Shown here: piece by piece, positions 46,716 to 55,798 of the stretch
Layout of the letters: every line of letters starts with the position of its first letter
How positions within the stretch are numbered: the first letter of the stretch is position 1
Assembly (NCBI GenBank): GCA_047602305.1
Contig: JASGHO010000001.1
Location: 1,550,001-1,614,000 of the forward strand
Length of the DNA: 64,000 bases
Direction: 5' to 3'
Source: Ancrocorticia sp047602305
Lineage (GTDB): Bacteria > Actinomycetota > Actinomycetes > Actinomycetales > Actinomycetaceae
Position numbers and translations under genes: made by a program
The notes under the pieces: model-generated
Database searches by the model: none
The model's input: only the letters and a program-made list of their open reading frames with translations
Told to the model about the DNA's origin: nothing

Positions 46716-48578
46716 TCAGGAGAGAATCTCGTTGATTACGTCTTCCATCGAGCCCGCCACCAACAGCTCGCTCCGCCTAAAGTTCGGACGAAACGCCATA
46801 TCTTCAATGTAACAGCCATCGACAGGGGAACTCTCCGATTGCCCCGCCACTTCGCCTGCCGGAGCATCCACAACCGCGATGTCAACGGCCGCCCAACGCC
46901 GTTGTGGCATGGCTCGGACCGCCTGAACCGCCAGCACGCAAGCGCGCTCGATGGCCTCGTCAGAGACGTCGCCTTGGGCAGGAAAACGATTCGTCACGGC
47001 CATGGCTCGTTCATTTGAGGCAAAAACTCGCAGCCGTGTAGCGGGTTGACGTTCGATCACATACCACTCGGCGTGGGACGCAAATCGCTCGGGTTCCATT
47101 TCCTGGCCCGCTCGCAGAACAATGCCTTCGCCGTTGCTCGCATGCTTTCCCGCCGGAAGGAGCGCAACCGCACCGCCAACACTCGTCTGGAACTTGTGCA
47201 ACCCCACAAGCCTGCGCACAAAACGACCGGAGGGCACGGGAAGACCTGCGGACAACAACAGCGACTTCCAGAGCCTGCGCCGGCGCAACGGCACGTTCGC
47301 GACGATCTGGTCCCGTGTAGTCCCGGCACCGACAAACCAATGCAATGGCTCGCCTTCCTTCTGAGCCGTCCACACCCACGTATTACGTTGCTCGATGGAG
47401 TAGCCCCGCTGTGCAAGCTCATGCTGTAGGAGGGAGACGATCGAGACGATTCCGGTACCCGGATGCTCATCGTCCACAATCAGGTGCGATCGCTCCCCCA
47501 ATGGCTGCGGGACCACTGGATCTGTGGTGACATCTGGTTGGGAATGCGCCAGGAGCTCGGTCCAGAGTTGGCTTCCCACGTCCATCCGTTCGCCGTACAC
47601 AGGGAAACTTGCTCCCTGGTAGCTCGCCTGGGTGTTCACCTCGATAACGTAAGGCAGTCCGGTGAAATCATCCTCGATGATATCCACGCCACCCCAAGAC
47701 ATCCCGGGGATAGCCGCGACGGCGTCGGCTGCCGCTTGTTTCGTCTTCTCACTCATCGTGGTGAAACACGCTTCAGAATCGCCACCGCTGGTCAGTCCGT
47801 TGACATCTCGAACAACGACATACTGACCTTTCTCCGGCACGGAGTCCCACTCCAGCCCCGATCGGTGCAGAAAGCCCTCCGACACATCATCAGTGGGAAT
47901 GGGATAATGTGCCGTTGTGGGGTGCAGCTTACGCCTTTCGTTCTTGGATTCGATCAGCTCCCGGATCGTAGAAACACCATCTCCGGTGACATTCGGGAGA
48001 AGCCGTCGGAACGCCGCGATGGGCCGCGTTGGCGTGGCATGAATTCGATACTCGTACCCTGCAATGTACTGCTCAACAAGAACGGCGTCTTCTTGCGACG
48101 ACGCATACTCGAATGCCTGTCGGATGTCATCTGGATCGGAGACGTTGACGGTAACGCCCCTTCCCATTCCACCGCCCACAGGTTTGAGGACGACGGGAGC
48201 ACCAATTTCGCGCTGTGCAGCAACTGCCTCTTCAGCCGAGAGCACGGTTCTGCCGGCGGGGACAGGAACACCCGCAGCCTCCAGTAGTTGCCTCGTCAAC
48301 GTCTTGTTGGTGGCAATGGATGCTCCAACCACGGACTCAGGGCCGAATGCCGATACCATCACGATGGAGCGGTCAGGCAAACGGAGCACAATATTGCTGC
48401 CTCCAAGCCACTCGGGCGTGGCACCCGCGGTCCGCTCCGCAGCCGCGACGACCGTCAGCATGCTCAAAGGACGATTCAACTGCTCGAATTGCTCAATAAC
48501 CGGGCGAAGTGACTCGTCGGCTTCAACCATAGCCGCCAATGTGTTCTCAACACGTTGGGGCGAATCCTGGTGGGACAT
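46716..48578 (-). CDS. Double ATP-grasp protein, cyanophycin-synthetase-like
   Basis: This protein has 620 residues. The first ATP-grasp (about 90-345) has all the key motifs: ATNKTLTRQLLEAAGVPVPA, IGAPVVLKPVGGGMGRGVTVNV, VEQYIAGYEYRIHATPTRPI, LLPNVTGDGVSTIRELIESKN, RDVNGLTSGGDSEACFTTMS, and GGVDIIEDDFTGLPYVIEVNTQAS. This is the signature of CphA/GshF-type enzymes that join a carboxylate to an amine through an acyl phosphate. The second half (about 375-620) is a weak, probably inactive copy. It is the last gene of a five-gene minus-strand operon and starts 43 bases past the 48622 gene. Confidence 0.88.
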   Translation of the reverse strand: MSHQDSPQRVENTLAAMVEADESLRPVIEQFEQLNRPLSMLTVVAAAERTAGATPEWLGGSNIVLRLPDRSIVMVSAFGPESVVGASIATNKTLTRQLLEAAGVPVPAGRTVLSAEEAVAAQREIGAPVVLKPVGGGMGRGVTVNVSDPDDIRQAFEYASSQEDAVLVEQYIAGYEYRIHATPTRPIAAFRRLLPNVTGDGVSTIRELIESKNERRKLHPTTAHYPIPTDDVSEGFLHRSGLEWDSVPEKGQYVVVRDVNGLTSGGDSEACFTTMSEKTKQAAADAVAAIPGMSWGGVDIIEDDFTGLPYVIEVNTQASYQGASFPVYGERMDVGSQLWTELLAHSQPDVTTDPVVPQPLGERSHLIVDDEHPGTGIVSIVSLLQHELAQRGYSIEQRNTWVWTAQKEGEPLHWFVGAGTTRDQIVANVPLRRRRLWKSLLLSAGLPVPSGRFVRRLVGLHKFQTSVGGAVALLPAGKHASNGEGIVLRAGQEMEPERFASHAEWYVIERQPATRLRVFASNERAMAVTNRFPAQGDVSDEAIERACVLAVQAVRAMPQRRWAAVDIAVVDAPAGEVAGQSESSPVDGCYIEDMAFRPNFRRSELLVAGSMEDVINEILS

Positions 48579-48621
48579 ATAATGACAACCTCTCTGGTTC
48601 TCAAAGATGACTGGAAAACAG

Positions 48622-50073
48622 CTACGTCGTTTCTTTCAACAGACTGGAAGATACATCAAAGCCGATGGACAATACTCCAGACCACGCTTTGTCTTGAAGC
48701 ACTGAAACGTTCAGTTTGTCGAGGATCGCGTTGATGAGTCGCGCAGGAACCGTGTCATCCTCCGCGCCAATGATGAGCCGGATCTTCCCTTTATGGGTGT
48801 CCAACTGTCCAACAACACCATCACTCTCAGCAATCCTCCTGAGCGTGGTCACCTGTAGTTCCTTGAGAGGAAGCATCTGATCGACAGGGCCCAGAAAGAG
48901 CACTCGCCGGTATGGGAAGTGATGCTCCGGCAAAGGCTTGAGTGAAACCGTATCGGCAATAGCCATCTCGAGCGGCAGTTGAATCGGCCTGGGATCAAAT
49001 CTCAGCACGTCGTCGCTCGTAGCGGGCTTACGCGGATGGTCCGGGAAGAAATGATCCACGATCGTCGAGGGAACATCAGGTCCCACTCCAACAGATGGGT
49101 AGATATTGACGCCTATCTGGGGACGCGAATTCATTTCAATAATTGTGAAGTTTGTGGGATCGTCGCCATCCTTGAAGAGAACGTCAACTCCGGCGATGAC
49201 AATATTTGGCAGTGCCGCCACTGCTTTCACTGCCGTGTCCTTGATGAGCTGTGGAAGCTCGTTCGTCACGTCAACCACGTCTCCACCGGCAGAGGCATTG
49301 GCCACCCGACGAATGTTCACAAGCTTGTCTTTGGGAAGCACAACATCGACGGATGGCACTCCCTGCTCGGCCAGATAGTCAAGGACCTGCTCGTCGACTT
49401 TGATCAATCCACTTGAAAGGAATGGATTCTTACGGCGCACCTTGTTCTTGGCATCAATCAACTGCCGGATCGTATGGGTTCCATCACCCACAACATTGGC
49501 AGGAACCCTGAGGCACGCGGCCGCAACTTTGTCACCCACAACTAGCACGCGGTAATCGTCGCCCTCATGGTAGGTCTCCATCTGAACTATTCGGGTCTCC
49601 TCCGCCACCACCAGGTGGTCATAGGCAGCCTTGAGTTCATCCCAGGAGCGCAGGTTGATCATGACACCCTGCCCCTTGGAGCCAACATTGGGTTTCAGAA
49701 CAAGGGGGTAACCCAAGCTCTCGGCGTGCTCCTTCAGTTCGTCCTCGGTCACCAGCTGGGCATCCAGCTTGACCGCTCTGGGCACAGGAAGACCACTGGC
49801 TGCCAGGAACTGATTGGTGTCCCACTTACGGACCAGCCTCAGCCAGTCCGCTCTCGTCGTGATGGAATCCGGGCGACAACAATTGAAGTCAACCGAGTTC
49901 TTGCCGTCTGTCACCGTATAGTTGTACAGATTGCGAGATGTGAAAGTGACTCGCAAGCCCCTTCTCCAGGCTTCCAACGCGATACATACGCTCGATAGCG
50001 AATTACCATCGGGGGCGCCTCTAACGACATCAGGAGAAAAACCCGGTGACCAATAGACCGTAGACGTATTCAT
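48622..50073 (-). CDS. ATP-grasp ligase, cyanophycin-synthetase-like, paralogue 1
   Basis: This protein has 483 residues. An N-terminal domain of about 90 residues (YWSPGFSPDVVRGAPDGNSL, LEAWRRGLRVTFTSRNLYNY) precedes an ATP-grasp domain: KWDTNQFLAASGLPVPRAV, LGYPLVLKPNVGSKGQGVMI, METYHEGDDYRVLVVGDKVA, VPANVVGDGTHTIRQLIDAK, ANASAGGDVVDVTNELP and AGVDVLFKDGDDPTNFTIIE followed by MNSRPQ. About 80 C-terminal residues form an extra alpha/beta module, perhaps acylphosphatase-like. ATG 50073 is preceded by AAGGAG at a rather long spacing of 13. It is a clear duplicate of the next gene upstream. Confidence 0.88.
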   Translation of the reverse strand: MNTSTVYWSPGFSPDVVRGAPDGNSLSSVCIALEAWRRGLRVTFTSRNLYNYTVTDGKNSVDFNCCRPDSITTRADWLRLVRKWDTNQFLAASGLPVPRAVKLDAQLVTEDELKEHAESLGYPLVLKPNVGSKGQGVMINLRSWDELKAAYDHLVVAEETRIVQMETYHEGDDYRVLVVGDKVAAACLRVPANVVGDGTHTIRQLIDAKNKVRRKNPFLSSGLIKVDEQVLDYLAEQGVPSVDVVLPKDKLVNIRRVANASAGGDVVDVTNELPQLIKDTAVKAVAALPNIVIAGVDVLFKDGDDPTNFTIIEMNSRPQIGVNIYPSVGVGPDVPSTIVDHFFPDHPRKPATSDDVLRFDPRPIQLPLEMAIADTVSLKPLPEHHFPYRRVLFLGPVDQMLPLKELQVTTLRRIAESDGVVGQLDTHKGKIRLIIGAEDDTVPARLINAILDKLNVSVLQDKAWSGVLSIGFDVSSSLLKETT

Positions 50074-50200
50074 GATGTATTCAGCTCTCCTTGATGCCAG
50101 GGTTATGGTTCGCGCCATGTAAATGCAGCGCATGTTCGCCGGTGGGCACGAGCCTCAACCTGCGAACATGCACTGCATCAGGGGCAACGATCAAACCCAG

Positions 50201-51655
50201 CTACTGCTTCGTGCTCCTGATGAGAGTCGCAGGAATATCAAAACCAACGGGCAAGACACCCACCCATTTCCGCTCTTCGCCAATAGTCACCCCAAGCCTC
50301 TTGGTTACTCCCTCGACAAATTTCTGGGCCGAGGCACGGCTACCAGCGCCGACGATCAGCTGTAGTTGACCGTCACGGACTCGCAGTTGTCCGGCTACAT
50401 CGTTACTGTTTGCGTCACGCTTGATAAACGCAACCTGTCGCGAGCTGAGCCTGTTCGCATTCGCACTTGGCCCGAGAGACACCAGCCTGCGGTATCGGAA
50501 ACGATGATCCGGTATCGGCTTGAGTGACACGGAATCCGCGATACCCATCTCGAGGAACTCCTGGATCGCCATCGAGTCAAACCGCAACATGTTGTCCCGC
50601 GCGGCAATATCACGAGGCTGATTCGGGAAAAAATAGTCGATGAAGGCCTTGGGGACATCAGGTCCCACACCAACAACCGGGTACATGTTCACCGTGATCT
50701 CTGGCCGAGAGTTCATCTCAATGATCGTGAAATCGGAAGGATCGTTACCTTCCTTGTAGAGGATGTCCACACCAGCAACATAGATGTTCGGCATTGCCCC
50801 CACGGCTTGGACAACGGTTTCCTTGAGTAAATCGGGCAAGCTATCCGTGACGTCGATGACGTCACCTCCAGACATCGCATTCGCGACTTGACCGATGTAC
50901 ACCAGCTCACCCTTGGGAAGTACAGTGTCCAGCGAAGTGATTCCCTGCTCCTTCAGGTAACTCAAAGCGCGTTCATCGACGGTGATGAGACCGTTGGAAA
51001 GGTGGGGGTTGGTTCGCCGCACACGATTCTTCGCATCGATCAACTCACGGATGGACTGTACGCCGTCGCCAGTGACGTTCGCGGGCACACGGTGGCAAGC
51101 AGCCGCCACTCGGTCACCAACGACCAGCACTCGATAGTCATCGCCCTCGTGATAAGTCTCCATCTGCACGAGGCGGATATTCTCCACCGTCGCCAAATGG
51201 TTATAGGCAGCCTTGAGTTCCTCCCAGGTTCGCAAGTTCACCAGCACATTCTTCCCACCGGAACCCCCGTTGGGCTTGAGGACCAGCGGGTACCCCAGAT
51301 CCTCCGCATGCGCCCGAAGCTCGGCTTCGGTCACAACCGCCGTCTTCAGTTGCGCAGCCCGAGGTACAGGGAAACCCTGGGCAGAAAGCGTCTGGTTGGT
51401 GTCCCATTTGCGCACTAGTCGCAGCCAGTCCTCTCTGGCGGTCAGAGAATCCGGGCGGCAGCAGTTGAAGTCGATCGTCTTCTCGCCGTCGGAAACAGTG
51501 AAGGTGTGCAGACTGCTCGCCGTAAACGTCACCCGAAGTCCCCGGCGCCAAGCTTCCAGGACGATGCAGATACTCGTCAACGCATTCGTGTTGGGAAATC
51601 CCCGGACGACCTCGGGAGAAAAACCCCGTGACCAGTATTGAGTAGATGCTCTCAT
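50201..51655 (-). CDS. ATP-grasp ligase, cyanophycin-synthetase-like, paralogue 2
   Basis: This 484-residue protein has the same plan as the 48622 product, and long stretches are identical (LEAWRRGLRVTFT, FNCCRPDS, METYHEGDDYRVLVVGD). ATP-grasp motifs are intact: LGYPLVLKPNGGSGGKNVLV, VPANVTGDGVQSIRELIDAK, and AGVDILYKEGNDPSDFTIIE followed by MNSRPE. Differences cluster in the N-terminal domain and near the Asn-rich loop, which could reflect a different substrate. The start is ATG 51655; GGAGAGG sits 13 bases upstream, the same spacing as in its paralogue. Confidence 0.88.
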   Translation of the reverse strand: MRASTQYWSRGFSPEVVRGFPNTNALTSICIVLEAWRRGLRVTFTASSLHTFTVSDGEKTIDFNCCRPDSLTAREDWLRLVRKWDTNQTLSAQGFPVPRAAQLKTAVVTEAELRAHAEDLGYPLVLKPNGGSGGKNVLVNLRTWEELKAAYNHLATVENIRLVQMETYHEGDDYRVLVVGDRVAAACHRVPANVTGDGVQSIRELIDAKNRVRRTNPHLSNGLITVDERALSYLKEQGITSLDTVLPKGELVYIGQVANAMSGGDVIDVTDSLPDLLKETVVQAVGAMPNIYVAGVDILYKEGNDPSDFTIIEMNSRPEITVNMYPVVGVGPDVPKAFIDYFFPNQPRDIAARDNMLRFDSMAIQEFLEMGIADSVSLKPIPDHRFRYRRLVSLGPSANANRLSSRQVAFIKRDANSNDVAGQLRVRDGQLQLIVGAGSRASAQKFVEGVTKRLGVTIGEERKWVGVLPVGFDIPATLIRSTKQ

Positions 51656-51704
51656 GTTTGTATTCAAACCTCTCCGACGTTGATGTGACTACTCGCTGCC
51701 TCCG

Positions 51705-52901
51705 TCATTGTGACAGCTTCTGAACTGGCATGAGATCCAAAGCCATTGCTGGGACTCCCTCTATCGCCTCATTCGTGACGGCGTTGACAAGAGAAGCAAT
51801 CACCAATGAAGAACCACTGAAGACCCCTGAGATCCGACCTTCGTAATCAGAGACCTCGGTGATGTCACAGTCGATATCCAATTCTTCGATTGCCTCCACG
51901 AGAGCGTCACGTGAACTCGATGCCGAAGGCAAAGCATGAATCTGGAACCCTACCTTCACCTCAGATTGACAGGGCTTCATCGAGTACCCTCGATGGGCAA
52001 AATAATCCGCCACAATGCGTTCGGCCAAGGCTACCTCGTTGCCGGCATCGGTTCGAGCTTGCACCCACAGAAGCGGCCTCTCCCAGAAATCAACCACCCA
52101 GTATTCCTGCTCCGATAGCGGAAGCTCCGGTGCAGTTGACACCACATTGATCGCAGAAACAGCCAATCCGGGGATCGCATCGTTAGCTTCCTCAACCTTG
52201 GCGATCAACTCTGGATGGATCTTCCCCAGGACCTCTTCGGCGTGCCTAAGCGTTCCGTTCGCAAGAGTTCCTTCACAGAGCACCACGGATACGACTTTGC
52301 CTTCGCACACAAGGAACCGAAGCAGTGTTCCCTCAACATGCTTCTCCACCAAGAATCGATAACTCTTCGATACCGTGGGGCGCCCGTTTTCCATACCTGG
52401 CATGCCCAGCTCCATCGGAGTGTAGGCAGCACGAAAAACGCGATCGCGTTCGTGAACAGGAACCTTGATCTTCGCGATCGCCGCATTCATCTCCCGCATA
52501 GTGCGAACATTCGTGAAGTTGTAAAAGCCCACGTCTCCCTTACCGGGCTTGATCGCAACAGGGAACTGAATGTCCTTGGCAAACTTCCTTGACAAGGCAA
52601 CTCCTCGCCCGATGGAGAAGTTGGCGCCTTTAGGCACGGGAATTCCCCTGCGTTCCAGTAGTGCTCGACGCATGCGCTTGTTCTGAACCGTGACAGCCGA
52701 GGTAAGAATTGTCGTGTCTGGAACACCATGGACCAACGAGAGTCTGGGCAAGTCTCGATTCTCTGCCGACTGGGCGATGAGAACTTGCCTGGTGTAGACC
52801 GCGATCTCCAGTCCCTGAGACAAGAGCACCTGCAGAACCAAGATGCCGTCGAGGTCATTTGGATCGATTTTCGACATGTCAGTCAGCGTCGGCGTAGCCA
52901 T
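51705..52901 (-). CDS. Divergent single-domain ATP-grasp protein
   Basis: This protein has 398 residues. The ATP-grasp core is recognisable (VQNKRMRRALLERRGIPVPKG, FPVAIKPGKGDVGFYNF, RFLVEKHVEGTLLRFLVCEG), but the motifs are altered. The usual GDG-TI-ELI region is replaced, and the metal-binding EVN/EMN motif reads VVDFWERPLLW. The C-terminus (about 315-398) is an alpha/beta module like that of its neighbours. It may be a changed or inactive ligase. ATG 52901 has AGGAAGG 7 bases upstream and overlaps the preceding gene by 19 bases. Confidence 0.8.
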   Translation of the reverse strand: MATPTLTDMSKIDPNDLDGILVLQVLLSQGLEIAVYTRQVLIAQSAENRDLPRLSLVHGVPDTTILTSAVTVQNKRMRRALLERRGIPVPKGANFSIGRGVALSRKFAKDIQFPVAIKPGKGDVGFYNFTNVRTMREMNAAIAKIKVPVHERDRVFRAAYTPMELGMPGMENGRPTVSKSYRFLVEKHVEGTLLRFLVCEGKVVSVVLCEGTLANGTLRHAEEVLGKIHPELIAKVEEANDAIPGLAVSAINVVSTAPELPLSEQEYWVVDFWERPLLWVQARTDAGNEVALAERIVADYFAHRGYSMKPCQSEVKVGFQIHALPSASSSRDALVEAIEELDIDCDITEVSDYEGRISGVFSGSSLVIASLVNAVTNEAIEGVPAMALDLMPVQKLSQ

Positions 52902-55522
52902 CGTGCTACCTTCCTGGTAATTACCTTCACCGTGGGCGTCGGGCCAGTCTCCACGTTCTTGCTGGGGGCGACACGCTTCGCACGCTTGACGAAACCGGTG
53001 TCGTCGAGTTCGGGAATGTGATGGGAGATCACAGACGTAGGCTTTGCAGTGGGGGGTCCAGTTACAGCCGCTGCGGACAACGCTGCGACAGCAAGAGTTG
53101 GCCCCGACATCTTCACCTCAACGGACCTCGCGGACACGTTTCTAATGTGACCGACGACGCCGAACTCACGGGCCCATTTAACGAACCAGTTGCGGTAGCC
53201 AACTCCCGTCACTCGGCCACGAATCTTCAATTGAAGCGACAGCCTCTCCGGGTTCGACGGCCGAACAACATCGAGATCGTACATCTTGATGCACTGCTCA
53301 ATGACCGTCTCAAGAACGGGCCGAGGAGTACCAATGAGTGGATAGACAGCAGTTCCTGTCGCTGCCTGAGCATTCAGCTCCAGGATTCCAGCAGACTGCT
53401 GATCGACCGGGAGCGATGGATCTTCCAGGAGGAAATCAACACCGCAGTAGTTGAGCCCCGGGACAGCCTTGACCGCCGCGATCGAGGTCTCAATAACGCT
53501 GGGGTGGAGAAGATCAGTCAGTTCTCGTGAATCGCCTCCCTGGGAGATGTTCGAGGAGCTGGACAAGAGAACCTTACGATTCGTCTCAGGCACGGAGGCC
53601 ATCGTGAGATCTTGCTCTTCAAGCATGTGGATCGTATCCGGCGTGTACGTGATCGGGCTACTTCCCAACTGAGGGTTCGTACGACGGAATCGATTCTTAC
53701 GGATGACCAACTCAGCAACGGTATGCAGTCCATCTCCGACCACCGATGCGGCTTCTCGCCGCACCGCCGCGACAACCTTGTCTCCGATAACCAGGATTCG
53801 GTATTCCTCACCGTACAGGTGCTTCTCAACAATGAATCCCTGATCGGACAGTCGGCTCGATGCGTAGTTGTAGAACGCCAGATCCAGCTCTTCTTCGTTG
53901 CGGATTCCGGCGACCACACCGATGCCCTGGGTTCCCATCGCGGGCTTGACAACCACGGGATAACCAAGCTGGGCGGCATAGCGCCGGGCAGAATCATAGG
54001 CGCCGTTGGGGAAGCTTCGGCCCTGGGGAACCGGGACGCCATTTCTGGCAAGAATGAACCGGGTTGTCTCCTTGTGGTTACAGATCGCCTTCGCCACTGC
54101 AGAATTAAGCGGCGTGGCACTAGAAAGGAAGGCAAGGCTTCTTCCTGCACGATCCTCAATCGAAAAGGCCGCTTTGGAATACTGAGAGGTGTCGAAGCCA
54201 GCAAGAAGCGCAGCCTTCTGAAGAAGTCTCATCTTGGCCCCCTTGGGACCCACCGGACCAAGGTAACGTTCTTCCTCGAAGTAGTTCGGCACTTCATCGA
54301 GAGTATGCCGGAAAATCTCACCGGTGTTCATAATCTTCACGGTTGCGTTCTGGATAATCGAATCCCAGAACCCGCTCGTCAGATGAAGCGCCTCCTCGCT
54401 ATGAAGATCCATCCCGTTGAACGAGGGAGAAACTACACCCTTGATCGAAGGATGCGCCTTCGCCAGTTGGACGAGCGACGAACGTGCAACTGCTGTACCG
54501 CTGCTGTTATCGATAAGGAAGACATCTACCCCACCCTGATCAAGGACGGGACGGATGACATCGAGGGTGGGGAACATGCCACCAATGGCGGAAGGCCTCA
54601 CCGCGATGGCAAAGGTCGTCCGGTGGTGTAGCGACGCCGGCACGTTGACATTCTCCGAGAAAACGTCAGCCACAACAACAACTCGGTGCTGGAATAGGTC
54701 GGTCAGCGCGCTCTCAACCTCGTCCATCAGCTCGGGGTATTGCCCCTCCAAGCCCTTCTTCAGAGGACGGAAGAGGTACACCTTCTGGTTGGAATCCCGA
54801 AAATCAGGATTCCGAAGTAAACCCCTAATCCACCGAATGGTTCCGGCGCGGGTCAACCGCTTGCCGAAGTCAATCCAAACTTTCGCGTCAGGATCAGCAA
54901 AAGCAGGTTCCTCCAAAATCTGGCCCCGTGCCTCGTCCCCCATGAGCGAAACGGGCAGAACAATCGGGTAGAGATCGATGGAGTGTTCTTCCAGCTCTAT
55001 CCCTGCAAGGAACTCGTACTCCGGCACATCCAAAACCTGGGCTGCCAGATTCACCAGAGCAGACTCAATCCCAAACAATGCGCCAGCTGAGCGGCGAGGC
55101 AAGGCACCATTCGGTTCCCGAGTTTCATCTCCAGAATCCGGTTCCCCGAAGGTTGTACCCGAGAGCCCATCGCTCCGAGCAGCCGACTCCGCCACCTTTG
55201 ACTGAAGCTCGGACATGATAGAAGCAATAGATTGCCGCGCCGTCGTCGTCGATGAAAAATCGAGAGACCGGCCATGTAGATTCTTCAGCGAACTGCTGAT
55301 CATATTCAACGAACGCTGGCGCGAATCTCCGGTGACCGGGCCGCGCACCTGGGCCTCGCCCTGCCCACGGAAAACTTGTCCACTCTCATCAGTCACAGTA
55401 AACGAGACGATCGCATTGAGAGTCAGAACACTACTGCCTGTCAGTGTCCGACTATCAATTCGATAGTGAAGCACCTGAGCTTCATCAATCCCCAAAACAC
55501 GGTTCACGGCCCGAAATCTCAC
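52883..55522 (-). CDS. Fusion: enolase-superfamily-like domain, ATP-grasp, acylphosphatase
   Basis: This protein has about 879 residues and three parts. Residues 1 to about 400 resemble the muconate-lactonising/dipeptide-epimerase branch of the enolase superfamily: capping domain, AGALFGIESALVNLAAQVLDVP, WIDFGKRLTRAGTIRWIRGL, AIAVRPSAIGGMFPTLDVIR. Catalytic positions appear changed (VDAN to IDFG, IEQP to LFRP, the barrel Lys in IKxxKxGG to RPSAIGG). Residues about 450-730 are a full cyanophycin-synthetase-type ATP-grasp (LGYPVVVKPAMGTQGIGVV, VEKHLYGEEYRILVIGDKVV, SVVGDGLHTVAELV, ILELNAQAATGTAVYP). Residues about 735-785 match acylphosphatase (KIRGRVTGVGYRNWFVKWAR). A basic tail ends the protein. 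GTG 55522 is my choice; the frame is open to 55663, but the extension is unlike the family. It is first in the operon. Confidence 0.8.
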   Translation of the reverse strand: MRFRAVNRVLGIDEAQVLHYRIDSRTLTGSSVLTLNAIVSFTVTDESGQVFRGQGEAQVRGPVTGDSRQRSLNMISSSLKNLHGRSLDFSSTTTARQSIASIMSELQSKVAESAARSDGLSGTTFGEPDSGDETREPNGALPRRSAGALFGIESALVNLAAQVLDVPEYEFLAGIELEEHSIDLYPIVLPVSLMGDEARGQILEEPAFADPDAKVWIDFGKRLTRAGTIRWIRGLLRNPDFRDSNQKVYLFRPLKKGLEGQYPELMDEVESALTDLFQHRVVVVADVFSENVNVPASLHHRTTFAIAVRPSAIGGMFPTLDVIRPVLDQGGVDVFLIDNSSGTAVARSSLVQLAKAHPSIKGVVSPSFNGMDLHSEEALHLTSGFWDSIIQNATVKIMNTGEIFRHTLDEVPNYFEEERYLGPVGPKGAKMRLLQKAALLAGFDTSQYSKAAFSIEDRAGRSLAFLSSATPLNSAVAKAICNHKETTRFILARNGVPVPQGRSFPNGAYDSARRYAAQLGYPVVVKPAMGTQGIGVVAGIRNEEELDLAFYNYASSRLSDQGFIVEKHLYGEEYRILVIGDKVVAAVRREAASVVGDGLHTVAELVIRKNRFRRTNPQLGSSPITYTPDTIHMLEEQDLTMASVPETNRKVLLSSSSNISQGGDSRELTDLLHPSVIETSIAAVKAVPGLNYCGVDFLLEDPSLPVDQQSAGILELNAQAATGTAVYPLIGTPRPVLETVIEQCIKMYDLDVVRPSNPERLSLQLKIRGRVTGVGYRNWFVKWAREFGVVGHIRNVSARSVEVKMSGPTLAVAALSAAAVTGPPTAKPTSVISHHIPELDDTGFVKRAKRVAPSKNVETGPTPTVKVITRKVARWLRRR

Positions 55523-55798
55523 TTCTTTATAGATTTCTCGAGGTTGTCTCGAACTTTTATGACGCTCGTCCGTCTTACCCGGTTGTAGCGGACACCCCAA
55601 CCCAGTCTTGGCGTAGTTGGGGCAATTCAAGGCTAGCACCAACCTTGGAAAAGGTCCCTTCATCTCAGGGGCGATTTGCGTACATTCCCTAGCTTAGCTC
55701 GTCTGAGACGAATACATACCTGGAAATGGGTGAGTAGTACGACGATTCAGCACGGTACTATGACATATCATGGCTGTTCAGAGGGCTGGAGGCACGCC

